64,000 nucleotides of DNA from an uncultured Kushneria sp. (GCF_947497025.1 NZ_CANMFC010000004.1:186001-250000); one strand, 5' to 3'; positions 44,359 to 52,557 are shown, counted from the first letter of the stretch. Made by a program: numbers and translations. The notes: generated from the letters alone by a model not told the origin.

Positions 44359-45510
44359 TCAAGCCGCTGCAGCTGCCGAATAGGTCCATGTCTGTGTCGT
44401 GGCATCGAATCGATAGCCCATCTGCTTCAGGCGAGTGACCTGGGCACGGAAAGTACCCCGATCGACCGTGGAATCCAGCTTGACGCTGTCACCCAGCGGC
44501 CATTGATGCCCGAAGAGCTCGATGTCCTGATCATCCGCCTGCGGTCGGCGCTTCGGCTTTGCCTCGGCGCTCTCCTTCAGCGGTTGATCGGTCGATGCCG
44601 ACGTGCGGTTTTCCTCGTGCGTTTGCTTGAGGAATTCCGCTGCCAGACGTGCCGCGCCCGTGGCGCGAAAGATGGCTTTCTTGTCTGCTTGCATCACACT
44701 GATCCAGTGGGCGATGTAGGCAGCGTCGAAGGCCTCGTTGCGAATACCGAAGTGTCCGCACAGAAAGGCAGAGCCCAGCTGAGCGACCAGTTCCTCGAGC
44801 GCGTAGCGGTCGGAACCGAACGGCTTGGGGTCGGTGATCCCGATGCGAGCCAGGCGTGATTCGTGTCCGGTGGCATGGGTCAATTCATGCAGTGCCACGC
44901 TGTAGTAGCTGTCCGCATCGTGGAAACGCTCCTTGGCTGGCATCAACACCCTGTCCTGCCGGGGGTAATACCCTGCGATCTCGCGATCCAGCGAGTGCGT
45001 GACCTTGATGCCACAGCCGTCGATGAAGTCGTCCAGCGCGTTCACGCTGTCGAATCCCTCGACCGCCTTCGCCGGCGGAGTCGTGACCTCATCGGGCAGC
45101 CCGTCACACTGATCCACGTTGAACAGATTGAAGCCCCTCAGAATCGCGAAGTGCTTCTCCTTGGGGTTGCCCTCGTCGTCGAGCACCGGCTCGCCGGCGT
45201 CATCGACGATCTCGCGCTTCATGGGCTTGTAGAAGCACGCGAGCGTGCTCTTCGCACCCTTGCGTACCGTACCCCCGGCTTCTTTCGCCTGACGAAAGGT
45301 GAGCCAACGGTCCTGGGAAAATCCTCGACCCTCGGCCTCGCCCCAGAGCAGTGGCACATTGATGCCGCTGTACTGGCGACCGGAGACGGCATTACAGGGT
45401 ATGAGTGGCGTTCGGCGGGACGGATCCCAGGGCCGTCCGATACCGGGGAGATGCCCCTGCTCGAGACTTTCCAGAATCCGATCTGTGATCGCCTGATAGA
45501 TGTCGACCAT
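44359..45510 (-). CDS. ArdC-like antirestriction protein / zincin metallopeptidase
   Basis: The 383-residue protein has an N-terminal ArdC-like ssDNA-binding domain (DIYQAITDRILESLEQG, VSGRQYSGINVPLLWGEA, WLTFRQAKEAGGTVRKGAK) and a metallopeptidase-like domain with HELTHATGH (residues 208-216) and a downstream ALEELVAQLGSAFL helix providing an acidic ligand. A charged C-terminal region ends in a small domain (LFGHQWPLGDSVKLD). ArdC-type proteins of conjugative plasmids protect incoming ssDNA from restriction and degradation. It is part of the ICE leading-type operon. Confidence 0.88.
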   Translation of the reverse strand: MVDIYQAITDRILESLEQGHLPGIGRPWDPSRRTPLIPCNAVSGRQYSGINVPLLWGEAEGRGFSQDRWLTFRQAKEAGGTVRKGAKSTLACFYKPMKREIVDDAGEPVLDDEGNPKEKHFAILRGFNLFNVDQCDGLPDEVTTPPAKAVEGFDSVNALDDFIDGCGIKVTHSLDREIAGYYPRQDRVLMPAKERFHDADSYYSVALHELTHATGHESRLARIGITDPKPFGSDRYALEELVAQLGSAFLCGHFGIRNEAFDAAYIAHWISVMQADKKAIFRATGAARLAAEFLKQTHEENRTSASTDQPLKESAEAKPKRRPQADDQDIELFGHQWPLGDSVKLDSTVDRGTFRAQVTRLKQMGYRFDATTQTWTYSAAAAA

Positions 45511-45541
45511 CGTCGAAACCTCATGATGACGACCGAGATGC

Positions 45542-45599
45542 CCCCACCGGGAGCGAATCCCGGTCGGGGTAGAAGAGAAAAGCCCGCCGAAACGGGCTT
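45542..45599 (-). terminator. hairpin plus rho-independent terminator in ICE operon
   Basis: On the minus strand AAGCCCG, loop TTTCGG, CGGGCTT and then TTTCTC form a terminator (45580-45599). A second hairpin follows: ACCGGGA (45546-45552) pairs with TCCCGGT (45558-45564), extended by CCCC/GGGG. They lie between the 132-aa gene and the ArdC-like gene, so read-through may be regulated. Confidence 0.7.
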
Positions 45600-45621
45600 A
45601 TGGAGGTGGAATAGCGTGTGT

Positions 45622-46020
45622 TCAGGCAGCCAGACGATCTCGCCCGGACAGCGAGAACACCAGCGCCTGCTTGCCAAGCTGATGCTCCAGCTCGACATGG
45701 ACACCGACGAACAGCGGTAGCAGTAAGCCACCAGTGCGATGCGGTGCCGGTATGTCGAGATCGAGCGATCGACTTCCAGCAGGCGCCTTTATCAGCTCGT
45801 CTCGAGCCTGTGCCAGAAACGCATCGAGGCGTTCGATCCAGTGCAGGTCCTCAAGAGCCGGATGCGATGTGCCAGCCATCTCGAAGAGCGCAACCACCTC
45901 GTTGATGAGGGGCTGCTCCATCTGCACCATCGCGTCGCGACGATCGGGGCAAAGCCCCAAACGCTGCGCTTTGGCAGTGAGATCGATACGGACGTTGGCG
46001 TTGTGCGTGTTGCGATTCAT
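45622..46020 (-). CDS. ICE protein of unknown function (132 aa)
   Basis: The protein (MNRNTHNANVRIDLTAKAQRLGL...) has a predicted helical middle (WIERLDAFLAQARDELIKAP) and a C-terminal beta part. No domain or motif is recognised with confidence; its size and location match small conserved ICE proteins. GAGGAG lies before the ATG but is placed inside an inverted repeat (46023-46057), which may control translation. Confidence 0.75.
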   Translation of the reverse strand: MNRNTHNANVRIDLTAKAQRLGLCPDRRDAMVQMEQPLINEVVALFEMAGTSHPALEDLHWIERLDAFLAQARDELIKAPAGSRSLDLDIPAPHRTGGLLLPLFVGVHVELEHQLGKQALVFSLSGRDRLAA

Positions 46021-46022
46021 GG

Positions 46023-46057
46023 GTGCTTCTCCTCGGGAACAAAAAAAGGGGAAGCAC
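46023..46057 (-). promoter_or_regulatory. inverted repeat that can hide a ribosome-binding site
   Basis: GTGCTTCTCC (46023-46032) and GGGGAAGCAC (46048-46057) pair with one mismatch (G-U in RNA). On the minus strand the downstream arm contains GGAGA, the ribosome-binding site of the 132-aa gene, 3-8 bp before its ATG. Confidence 0.6.
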
Positions 46058-46061
46058 CTCG

Positions 46062-46091
46062 CCCCATGGGGAAGGAAACTTCCCCATGGGG
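46062..46091 (-). repeat. perfect 13-bp inverted repeat with GAAA/TTTC loop
   Basis: CCCCATGGGGAAG (46062-46074), loop GAAA, CTTCCCCATGGGG (46079-46091). Each arm is itself built on the palindrome CCCCATGGGG, so several structures are possible. It sits in the 86-bp spacer of the ICE operon. Confidence 0.9.
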
Positions 46092-46106
46092 TGGATACCG
46101 CTTGGT

Positions 46107-46643
46107 TTATGCCGACAGAACGTGTGCCTTCCAGGTATGGCGATGTGTGTTCACCTGACGGTGATCCACCACCTTGCCCTGGTCATTGCGAACCGGCTCC
46201 TTGACCACAACCGCTTCACGCCCGAGAAACTCGAGCGCGACGGCATCGCCAACGGCCAGCGGGGTCTCATGCGCCACGCGTTTGAGATCGATCCCCCACA
46301 CGGTCTTGTCGTCACCACGCTCGGGCCGCAGCGTGATGTAGTAGCTGAGGCGGTTGGCCTCATCGAACTGATAGGGCGCGCTGCCATGGGCAACGATCTC
46401 TCCCTGGTGAGTCGCGCCACGGCGATGAGATGTCGATCCCGTCTTGACGGAACCTGACGCTTCATTCTCATTGCCGGCCGCGCCGCTGCCGAAGCCAAAG
46501 CTAATGAGGCCAAGGCGCTTAAGCACTGCAAGAGCGACAAGCGTCAGCCAGATCCACCGAAGCGGCTCGGGCATGACATCAGGCAGCATGATCGGAATCA
46601 GAACGGAGAACAGCAGGGCTCGAGAGCCTTGGAAAGGATTCAT
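46107..46643 (-). CDS. ICE membrane protein with a KfrB/TraI-type C-terminal domain
   Basis: The start is ATG 46643 (GGAG upstream), giving 178 residues. One or two N-terminal membrane helices (ALLFSVLIPIMLP, WIWLTLVALAVLKRLGLI) precede a soluble domain with the pattern TVWGIDLKRVAHE...VGDAVALEFLGREAVVV. This pattern resembles the WGVDLERA...VGDxVxLxxLG domain of plasmid KfrB/relaxase-associated proteins. It is the first gene of the 40-46.6 kb ICE operon. Function is not known. Confidence 0.75.
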   Translation of the reverse strand: MNPFQGSRALLFSVLIPIMLPDVMPEPLRWIWLTLVALAVLKRLGLISFGFGSGAAGNENEASGSVKTGSTSHRRGATHQGEIVAHGSAPYQFDEANRLSYYITLRPERGDDKTVWGIDLKRVAHETPLAVGDAVALEFLGREAVVVKEPVRNDQGKVVDHRQVNTHRHTWKAHVLSA

Positions 46644-46683
46644 GGTGCAGCTCCAGTGGATCGGGTCCGGGAGATACACCATC

Positions 46684-46715
46684 CCCATCCGGGGAAAGTG
46701 ATTTCCCCGGATGGG
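46684..46715 (-). repeat. perfect 14-bp inverted repeat with GTGA loop
   Basis: CCCATCCGGGGAAA (46684-46697), loop GTGA, TTTCCCCGGATGGG (46702-46715), about 40 bp upstream of the ICE operon's first gene on the minus strand. It shares GGGGAA/TTCCCC with the repeat at 46062. Confidence 0.9.
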
Positions 46716-47200
46716 TGGTTCGGCGGGAGGCCGAGTATTCGGAAGTGGCATCCAGCTCAGGTGAGCGCCGTCTTTCGGGATGCGTTAACGGCTTCGGGAG
46801 TTGCCCGAAGGCAAAGGGCGTCACTGATGACCGTCAGTGACCAGCGGCTAGCATCTCGAGGATAGCTGGACCTGATCCAAAGCTGCAAGAGCCAGTAATC
46901 GAGCTAGCACTGCCCTGCCTTCGCTTGATACCACGGGCGGTCTCGGACTGATGCCATGGTCGTAGTGACTGGCACTTCAGAAAACATTAATTTACATTAT
47001 TAACATTCAGCAATGAGCATGGGATGGCTTGTCCCCCACGAGATGCAATGGCTGATGAGCTGCATTGGCGAGGGCCGCTTTCGACCCAAAGCGGACGTGG
47101 CGAATGACGAACTCCGCAGAAGTCATCGCGACTAAGCAATAAACACCTAGTGCAATAGGATCTCATCCCTACGGTAGAATCATGCAGATTTGAGGGTGCC
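46716..47200. other. border between ICE operon promoter region and defence island
   Basis: About 480 bp without a supported gene. It should hold the promoter of the minus-strand ICE operon and that of the AAA ATPase gene. It contains the hairpin motif GCCGCTTT-CGACCC-AAAGCGG (47074-47094), copies of which occur at 50711 and in part at 52061 and 52662. An AT-rich stretch (46983-47010) lies beside it. Confidence 0.5.
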
Positions 47201-49288
47201 ATGTCCGACTATGAAGTTGTTATCAAGAACTGCAACAGTATCGACACGGCAAAGATCGTCTTGAAAAGAGAGTGTCTGAATATAAAATTTGGACCCAACG
47301 GGTTAGGTAAAAGCACAATCGCCAAGGCAATCGTAAGCCACGCCCGAAATGACGGCACTTTAGCGGAACTTGTGCCTTTCAAGAATCGTAGAAAAGTAGA
47401 TGCCGCACAGCCAACAGTTAGTGGAATTGATGGCTTTGATTCAGCGCTTGTCTTTGATGAGGCATACGTAAATTTATTTACCTTTCAGCAAGATGAGGTT
47501 GTGAAAAACAGCTTTGATATTTTCGTCAAAACGCCAGAGTACGACACGGCAATGGACGAAATTGAAAAGCTCTTCGACGGCATCAAAAAGGCCTTTGCGG
47601 ATAGGCCGGAAATAGAACAGGTAACTAAAGACCTCAGAGACCTAAGAGATGCGTTCGGGAAGCCAAACAAAGATGGTTCAATCGCGAAATCCAGCAAAGT
47701 ACTCAAAGCGTTCGGCTCAGGTAATAAGATTGAAAATATTCCGGATGCATTGATGCCGTTCGAGACATTTGTGAAGAGTGAAAACCCATCAAAATGGATA
47801 GGCTGGCAAATTAAAGGCAAAGAGTTTTTAGATTTAGGTGACGCCTGCCCCTATTGCGCAACAGCATTGCCGAATCCTGAGCAAAAAGAAACAGCTCTGG
47901 CCGTGGCCAAGGAGTATAATTCGACAGACATCGCCCACCTTAACTCTCTAAAGGAAGTCATTCAGCGCTTAGGTACGTATTTTAGCGCCGGTTGCCAAGA
48001 GAGTTTAGAAAAGATAACAAAGGCAAAGACAGAGCTGACCGCACCACAGAAGAGCTTCCTGAACGACCTAAAAAATAGCATCGAGGCGTTGATTCAGCAG
48101 TTGGATGGTTTGAGAAATATATCATTCTTCTCCCTCCGCGACGTGGACGAGATCGATAAAAAGGTTTCGCTCCTAAAAATTGATCTTAGCATGATTGATA
48201 AGCTCGATTCCGATCAAACTCGAGCTGTCACCGATCCGATAAACGCGCAACTAGATAAGCTCATCGAACAAGTTGGAAATCTCAAAGGTCAGATTGGTAA
48301 GCACAAAGCAAAAATCAGGAAAAGCATCGAAGAAAACCAAGGCAGCATCAATGGCTTCTTGAAGTCTGCGGGCTATAAATACTCCGTTAGGATCATATCC
48401 GAACCCGATTCCTACAAGATGAAGCTAGTTCACGACGACCTAACGGAATTCGTCGAGTCGGCCTCTACACATCTAAGTTACGGTGAGAAAAACGCTTTTG
48501 CATTGGTTCTCTTCATGCACCAAGTAATAAGCGAAGACCCTGACATTGTTATTTTGGACGATCCGATCTCGTCGTTCGATAAGAACAAGAAATTTGCGAT
48601 CCTTCATCAGCTTTTCCGAGGCAAAGATAGCCTTCGGAATCGCACGACATTGATGCTTACACACGACATTGAGCCAGCTATCGATGTGGTTAAAAGCATG
48701 GCTCACAAGTTCCAAGCCTCGAAGCCATCAGCAACTTTCCTCTCGTGTAGGAAAGGCGAGGTTAAGGAAACGCCAATCACGAGCGAAGACATTCGAACGT
48801 TTGCAAAAATCTGCAAGGATGTCATTGCCGAAAGCATCGACGACGTTATCAAAACTATCTATCTTCGCAGGCATTACGAAATTATGGATAATGTTGGCTT
48901 GGAGTACAACCTCCTGGCGAGTTTGCTGCATGGGCACAAGGTTCCAAACCTCAAAGCTGAAGGTCGCGATATGAGTGCCCAAGAGAAAACTGACGCAGAG
49001 ACCCAAATAAAAGAAATGATGCCTTCGTTTGATTATGAAACCCTCGTGCAGCAAATTGAAGATGATGAGGTGATGATAGCAAAGTTCCTTGAAACTGATG
49101 TTGGATACGAAAAAATTCAACTTTTCAGGATCATTAAAGGAGCTCACCAGGACGACATTATTTCAAAATTCATTAATGAGTCATACCATATCGAAAATGA
49201 GTATGTCATGCAGCTCAACCCTCACAAGTTTGAGAGCGTACCAGAATATGTCGTTGAGGAATGTTCTAGGCTCTTGCAAGACGAGTAA
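47201..49288 (+). CDS. AAA_13-type ATPase with zinc-hook-like motif (RloC/PrrC-like), putative defence
   Basis: The 695-residue protein is an SMC/ABC-type ATPase: Walker A FGPNGLGKSTI (31-40), signature THLSYGEKNAFAL (about 423-435), Walker B DIVILDDPISSFD (about 448-460) and an H-loop in LMLTHDIEPA. Between the halves lie coiled-coil segments and CPYCATALPNPEQ (Cys216, Cys219), like the zinc hook of RloC. The C-terminal domain has RRHYE (Arg-x3-Glu) and a later LLHGH, which might correspond to the anticodon-nuclease triad of PrrC/RloC, although the spacing is shorter. GAGGGTGCC lies before the ATG. Codon use is more AT-rich than the ICE backbone. The RES-type gene follows after 5 bp. Nuclease activity is inference. 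Confidence 0.85.
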   Translation: MSDYEVVIKNCNSIDTAKIVLKRECLNIKFGPNGLGKSTIAKAIVSHARNDGTLAELVPFKNRRKVDAAQPTVSGIDGFDSALVFDEAYVNLFTFQQDEVVKNSFDIFVKTPEYDTAMDEIEKLFDGIKKAFADRPEIEQVTKDLRDLRDAFGKPNKDGSIAKSSKVLKAFGSGNKIENIPDALMPFETFVKSENPSKWIGWQIKGKEFLDLGDACPYCATALPNPEQKETALAVAKEYNSTDIAHLNSLKEVIQRLGTYFSAGCQESLEKITKAKTELTAPQKSFLNDLKNSIEALIQQLDGLRNISFFSLRDVDEIDKKVSLLKIDLSMIDKLDSDQTRAVTDPINAQLDKLIEQVGNLKGQIGKHKAKIRKSIEENQGSINGFLKSAGYKYSVRIISEPDSYKMKLVHDDLTEFVESASTHLSYGEKNAFALVLFMHQVISEDPDIVILDDPISSFDKNKKFAILHQLFRGKDSLRNRTTLMLTHDIEPAIDVVKSMAHKFQASKPSATFLSCRKGEVKETPITSEDIRTFAKICKDVIAESIDDVIKTIYLRRHYEIMDNVGLEYNLLASLLHGHKVPNLKAEGRDMSAQEKTDAETQIKEMMPSFDYETLVQQIEDDEVMIAKFLETDVGYEKIQLFRIIKGAHQDDIISKFINESYHIENEYVMQLNPHKFESVPEYVVEECSRLLQDE

Positions 49289-49293
49289 AATGC

Positions 49294-50643
49294 TTGGCCA
49301 GCTACATACCGGACCCTAAGACGTTCAATAAATGCGAGGCCCGACAAGTATCTATGATTTGCGTTGATTGCGTGACACCGACCCCACTCAAGCAATTGGT
49401 CGACATACACGGGGCGGAGGGTAGCTGCAAGTACTGCGGCCGTCATGGGCATGCTATAGAGTCGAAGCAGCTATTCGATTACGTTTACGAGCGCGTTGCG
49501 GAGAATGTTGCCGGCAAGGATGACCTGTCCCACTACGAGCTCGGCTTGCTATATCACTGTGGATCTGACTTCGTTGCCGTTTCAACTATCGATATCGTCC
49601 TCTCGGAGTGGTTTGAGCTCGGCGACGAACCTTACTTTGAGGATCTCTGCGGCGCCGTTCCACATGAGTTCAAGGTGGATGACGCGGGGGACGAAACGCA
49701 TTTTTACATCGATGATGGCACGTTGGAGCAGAACATCTACGATGCCCGCTGGAAGAAGTTCGTTGAGGATGTCTACTACACACACCGCTACTTCAATGCC
49801 GGAGCCGACCAGTTCCTCCATTCCGTTTTTTCGGTGCTGGTGACCGACGGCAATCAGCTAAAGCCGGAGGTAGAGCGGATCATAGCCCATGGCGAGCTGC
49901 TCTACCGGGCACGCCATGCCCAGAACCAAAAGCAGGCGGAAGAAATCATCGGTAATCCTACCAGTCAGTTCGGGCTCACGCCAAAGCATCTGGCCAGCAG
50001 CCAACGGATGACCCCGAGTGGCATCTCCGCCCTATATTGCGCATTGGAGCGAGAGACCTGCCTCAGCGAAATCCGCTCCATCACCGGGGACCATGTGGTC
50101 AGTGTCGCCCTAACACCCATCAGCGAGCTCAGACTTCTGGACCTCACTGCGCTGGATCGCGTAGAGCCACCGGCGCTCACGATGCTGGACGAAGGGTTCC
50201 GCGAGTCACTACACCAGAAAGTGTTCCTAGGCTCGTTGGTCAAGAAGATGTCCCGGCCCAAGGTGCGCAATGACAAGTTGAGCTATTTGTCGACGCAGGT
50301 GGTCTTCGAGTATTTGCGGCTGCGGTTCGGCAAGTACGTGGATGGTCTGGTGTTCCCCTCCGTCCAAACGGGCGAGGCAGGAACCAACGTTGTCCTCTTC
50401 CCTGAAGCCAGCCGACTCTGCTACGTGCCTCCGACCGATCCTGATCCGGCGGACGGGCCTGCCCCGATCGCAGTACCACCGGAGAACCCATTTGGGCCGC
50501 CGGCCAAACTGGCCGTCGTGGCTGACTCCCTCCGGTTCCACAAGGTCACTGCGATTGAAACTAAGGCCAAGCAGTACAAACATATCGAAGGCCTATTCAT
50601 GAGTGACTTGAATCGTAAGCGCCTGGGTTCGAAATTCGAATAA
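49294..50643 (+). CDS. zinc-ribbon/HEPN-RES N-terminal domain + RES-domain protein
   Basis: The 449-residue protein starts at TTG 49294 (or ATG 49354). An N-terminal zinc ribbon (CVDC at 23-26 and CKYC at 45-48) is followed by a helical region of the type called HEPN/RES N-terminal domain 1. A C-terminal RES domain spans about residue 205 to 400 (GELLYRARHAQ with the key Arg, TPSGISALYCALERETCLSEIR with Tyr/Glu positions, FLGSLVKKMSRP, FPSVQTGEAGTNVVLF). RES domains of toxins cleave NAD+ or ADP-ribosylate targets. With the ATPase 5 bp upstream it could be the effector of a two-gene immune system. The GC-rich second half contrasts with the AT-rich ATPase gene. Confidence 0.85.
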   Translation: MASYIPDPKTFNKCEARQVSMICVDCVTPTPLKQLVDIHGAEGSCKYCGRHGHAIESKQLFDYVYERVAENVAGKDDLSHYELGLLYHCGSDFVAVSTIDIVLSEWFELGDEPYFEDLCGAVPHEFKVDDAGDETHFYIDDGTLEQNIYDARWKKFVEDVYYTHRYFNAGADQFLHSVFSVLVTDGNQLKPEVERIIAHGELLYRARHAQNQKQAEEIIGNPTSQFGLTPKHLASSQRMTPSGISALYCALERETCLSEIRSITGDHVVSVALTPISELRLLDLTALDRVEPPALTMLDEGFRESLHQKVFLGSLVKKMSRPKVRNDKLSYLSTQVVFEYLRLRFGKYVDGLVFPSVQTGEAGTNVVLFPEASRLCYVPPTDPDPADGPAPIAVPPENPFGPPAKLAVVADSLRFHKVTAIETKAKQYKHIEGLFMSDLNRKRLGSKFE

Positions 50644-50908
50644 GCGAGGTGATGGAGAAGGTTTTGGCTTCTGCTAGGAGAGGACCTATCCATAGGGCCA
50701 GTTATGGACGTCCGCTTCTCGCCGAATGCGACCCAAAGCGGTCATGCTGGAAAAGGCTATATCCTCGTTTATTGGTGTTATATAGCCATGTCGACGAAAG
50801 TGCACATAAAAATCGATGAGTTGGTGCCACGGTACAAGAATGTTGAACGCGCGGGCTCGTTCAAGTCAATCAACTAACGCGCTGTCTATTACCTGTTAGG
50901 TTTTCATC
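50644..50908. other. spacer with repeats and a 29-codon ORF before the CHAT gene
   Basis: It contains the CCGCTT...ACCCAAAGCGG motif (50712-50741), a perfect inverted repeat GGCTATAT (50755-50762)/ATATAGCC (50780-50787), and TTGGTGTTATATAGC (50772-50786), nearly repeated after the CHAT gene. An ORF MSTKVHIKIDELVPRYKN... of 29 codons (50788-50877) may be a remnant. GTTAGGT at 50896 has the form of an integron core site. Confidence 0.5.
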
Positions 50909-51967
50909 ATGTCTATCGAAACATTACGTAATCGAATAGCTCAACTCGAGAGAGAAAAAGCCAACTTCGAGAGATCGTTGAGTCGCGAGCAAGAAAACGC
51001 GCGCAAGAAGCAGGCCGAAATTTCTCAGATTAGCCGCTCGATTAACAAAAATACGTCGGTAAGCTCGCTCTCCTCGAAGCAACGGCAAATTGAGTCCAAA
51101 CAACGCCAGCTGAGTGGCTACGAAAAAAAAGCTGCTGATTTACAGAGTAAGGTGGCAGGAAAGAATGCTGAGCTTCTTAAGAAGCTTAGCGAGGTTGGGA
51201 GAGCTGAGAAACAGGAGCAACGTCGTAATGACCAAGAGGAAAAGAAACGCCAGGGTCAGCAGCTCAGCCACTCGAAGCATGTGACAAGGGAGCTAGAAAG
51301 GCAGGCCCAAATCCATCGTCAATTATCTTCTGCTCCGATCGTAGTACAGTTTGCGGATTTGCCAAAGAAAATTACGGTTCTTTTTATTGCCTCGAACCCA
51401 ACGGACCAAACACAGCTAAGACTAGACGAAGAAATACGTGCCATTACTAAGAAAATTCGCGAATCTGAGTACCGGGATGCTGTCGAACTCAAATCTTTGT
51501 GGGCCACTCGGCCCGATGATTTGCTCCAAGCCCTAAATGAATACAAACCGACGATTGTTCACTTCAGTGGTCACGGCTCCGACCTAGGCGAACTCGTCCT
51601 TCAAGACGACTCGGGGCATACAAAGTTGATTTCACTCGAGGCTATCGTCCAACTCTTTACGGTAATGGCTTCGGGGATTGAGCTTATTGTCTTCAATGCG
51701 TGCTTTTCTTATGCTCAAGCTGAGCGAGTGACAAGTCACGTCAAGGCAGCCATTGGCACGAACGATTCGGTAGGCGATGAAGCCGCTCGAGTGTTTGCGG
51801 CTCAGCTCTATTCGGCCATCGGGTTTGGTAAAAGTGTTCGAGAAGCATTTGCTCAGGCAAAAGTCGCACTTCAGCTCGAGGGCATCAAGGAAGAAGATAT
51901 TCCCGAGCTATATGTTGCGGAGGATATCGACGATGAGAGTTTGGTTCTTGTGCGACCAGAAACCTAA
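50909..51967 (+). CDS. CHAT-domain (caspase-like) protease with N-terminal coiled coil
   Basis: The 352-residue protein has a charged coiled-coil N-terminal half (residues 1-140: LRNRIAQLEREKANFERSL..., ESKQRQLSGYEKKAADLQSK) and a C-terminal CHAT domain. The catalytic His lies in IVHFSGHGSD (about 222) and the Cys in LIVFNACFSYAQ (about 266), preceded by the KITVLFIASNP strand. CHAT proteases are effectors in several immune and cell-death systems, usually activated by a sensor through their N-terminal part. No ribosome site is visible and no partner gene is adjacent, so it may act alone or be a mobile cassette. The stop lies inside an attC-like sequence. Confidence 0.88.
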   Translation: MSIETLRNRIAQLEREKANFERSLSREQENARKKQAEISQISRSINKNTSVSSLSSKQRQIESKQRQLSGYEKKAADLQSKVAGKNAELLKKLSEVGRAEKQEQRRNDQEEKKRQGQQLSHSKHVTRELERQAQIHRQLSSAPIVVQFADLPKKITVLFIASNPTDQTQLRLDEEIRAITKKIRESEYRDAVELKSLWATRPDDLLQALNEYKPTIVHFSGHGSDLGELVLQDDSGHTKLISLEAIVQLFTVMASGIELIVFNACFSYAQAERVTSHVKAAIGTNDSVGDEAARVFAAQLYSAIGFGKSVREAFAQAKVALQLEGIKEEDIPELYVAEDIDDESLVLVRPET

Positions 51968-52040
51968 CAAATCGCTGCAGTTGACCGCCCAAATCGCTGC
52001 CGCGCTTCGGCCGGCAACTGAGCGTTGGCGTTATATCAGC
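51962..52040 (+). repeat. attC-like imperfect palindrome after CHAT gene
   Basis: ACCTAAC (51962-51968, containing the CHAT stop), then CGCTGCAGTTG (51973-51983) pairing with CAACTGAGCG (52015-52024) with one unpaired G, an inner GCCG/CGGC stem, and GCGTTGGCG at the end. The layout resembles an integron attC site with an extrahelical base, but the last core (GTTGGCG) departs from GTTRRRY. Confidence 0.5.
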
Positions 52041-52149
52041 TCTGACTGAATGTCCCCTTCTGGCCGAAAGCGGACGACTCAAAAGCCGCAGTTGTCGGTT
52101 AAAAGCTACCACCGCGACAGGGGTGGTCTGTTTCATGAGTGTGCTATTC

Positions 52150-52557
52150 CTATTGCGACATGTAACGCTGCTCAAGCAGAGGGAGGACAAGGTCATGGGT
52201 CAGTGGAGCTAGCTCTAGGCCGCAGGAATCTGATGCTGATATCCAAGCTATCTCATCGATTTCAGCAGCTGGAGTCGCCACATCTTCTGGTTTCGTTTCC
52301 ACCCGGTATAGATCGCAATTGACGGTGAATCCCGGCTCGTTGGCGGCAGGAGCCTTGTAATTGCCAAGAAAAAACGCATCGTTTGGGTCAATGACTAAAC
52401 CTAGCTCTTCTCGTAGTTCTCGCACGAGAGCATCCTGTGATCTTTCACCGTTATCTATTTTTCCGCCAGGTTGCATAAATGTCGAGGTGCCGCGTTTACG
52501 CACCACGAGCATTTGCTGCCGTTCATTGATCAGGACGGCTGCTGCTATATGGATCAT
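52150..52557 (-). CDS. Nudix hydrolase
   Basis: The 135-residue protein starts at ATG 52557 (MIHIAAAVLINERQQMLVVRKRG); the frame to 52626 adds unmatched residues. The Nudix box is complete: GGKIDNGERSQDALVRELREELGL. Nudix enzymes cleave nucleoside diphosphates linked to another group (NADH, ADP-ribose, dinucleoside polyphosphates, oxidised nucleotides). Its substrate is unknown. Placement between two RES-domain proteins, which act on NAD+, makes an ADP-ribose or NAD-type substrate worth considering, by context only. Confidence 0.88.
   Translation of the reverse strand: MIHIAAAVLINERQQMLVVRKRGTSTFMQPGGKIDNGERSQDALVRELREELGLVIDPNDAFFLGNYKAPAANEPGFTVNCDLYRVETKPEDVATPAAEIDEIAWISASDSCGLELAPLTHDLVLPLLEQRYMSQ

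Noticed and set aside
46023-46457. 144-codon plus-strand ORF
   Set aside because: Antisense to the 178-aa ICE gene, which has a start site and domain pattern.
47201-49288. Calling the ATPase a proven anticodon nuclease
   Set aside because: The Arg-x3-Glu and His residues are present but their spacing differs from PrrC, so only a resemblance is claimed.
50788-50877. 29-codon ORF before the CHAT gene
   Set aside because: Too short and without support to be listed as a gene; mentioned in the spacer entry as a possible remnant.
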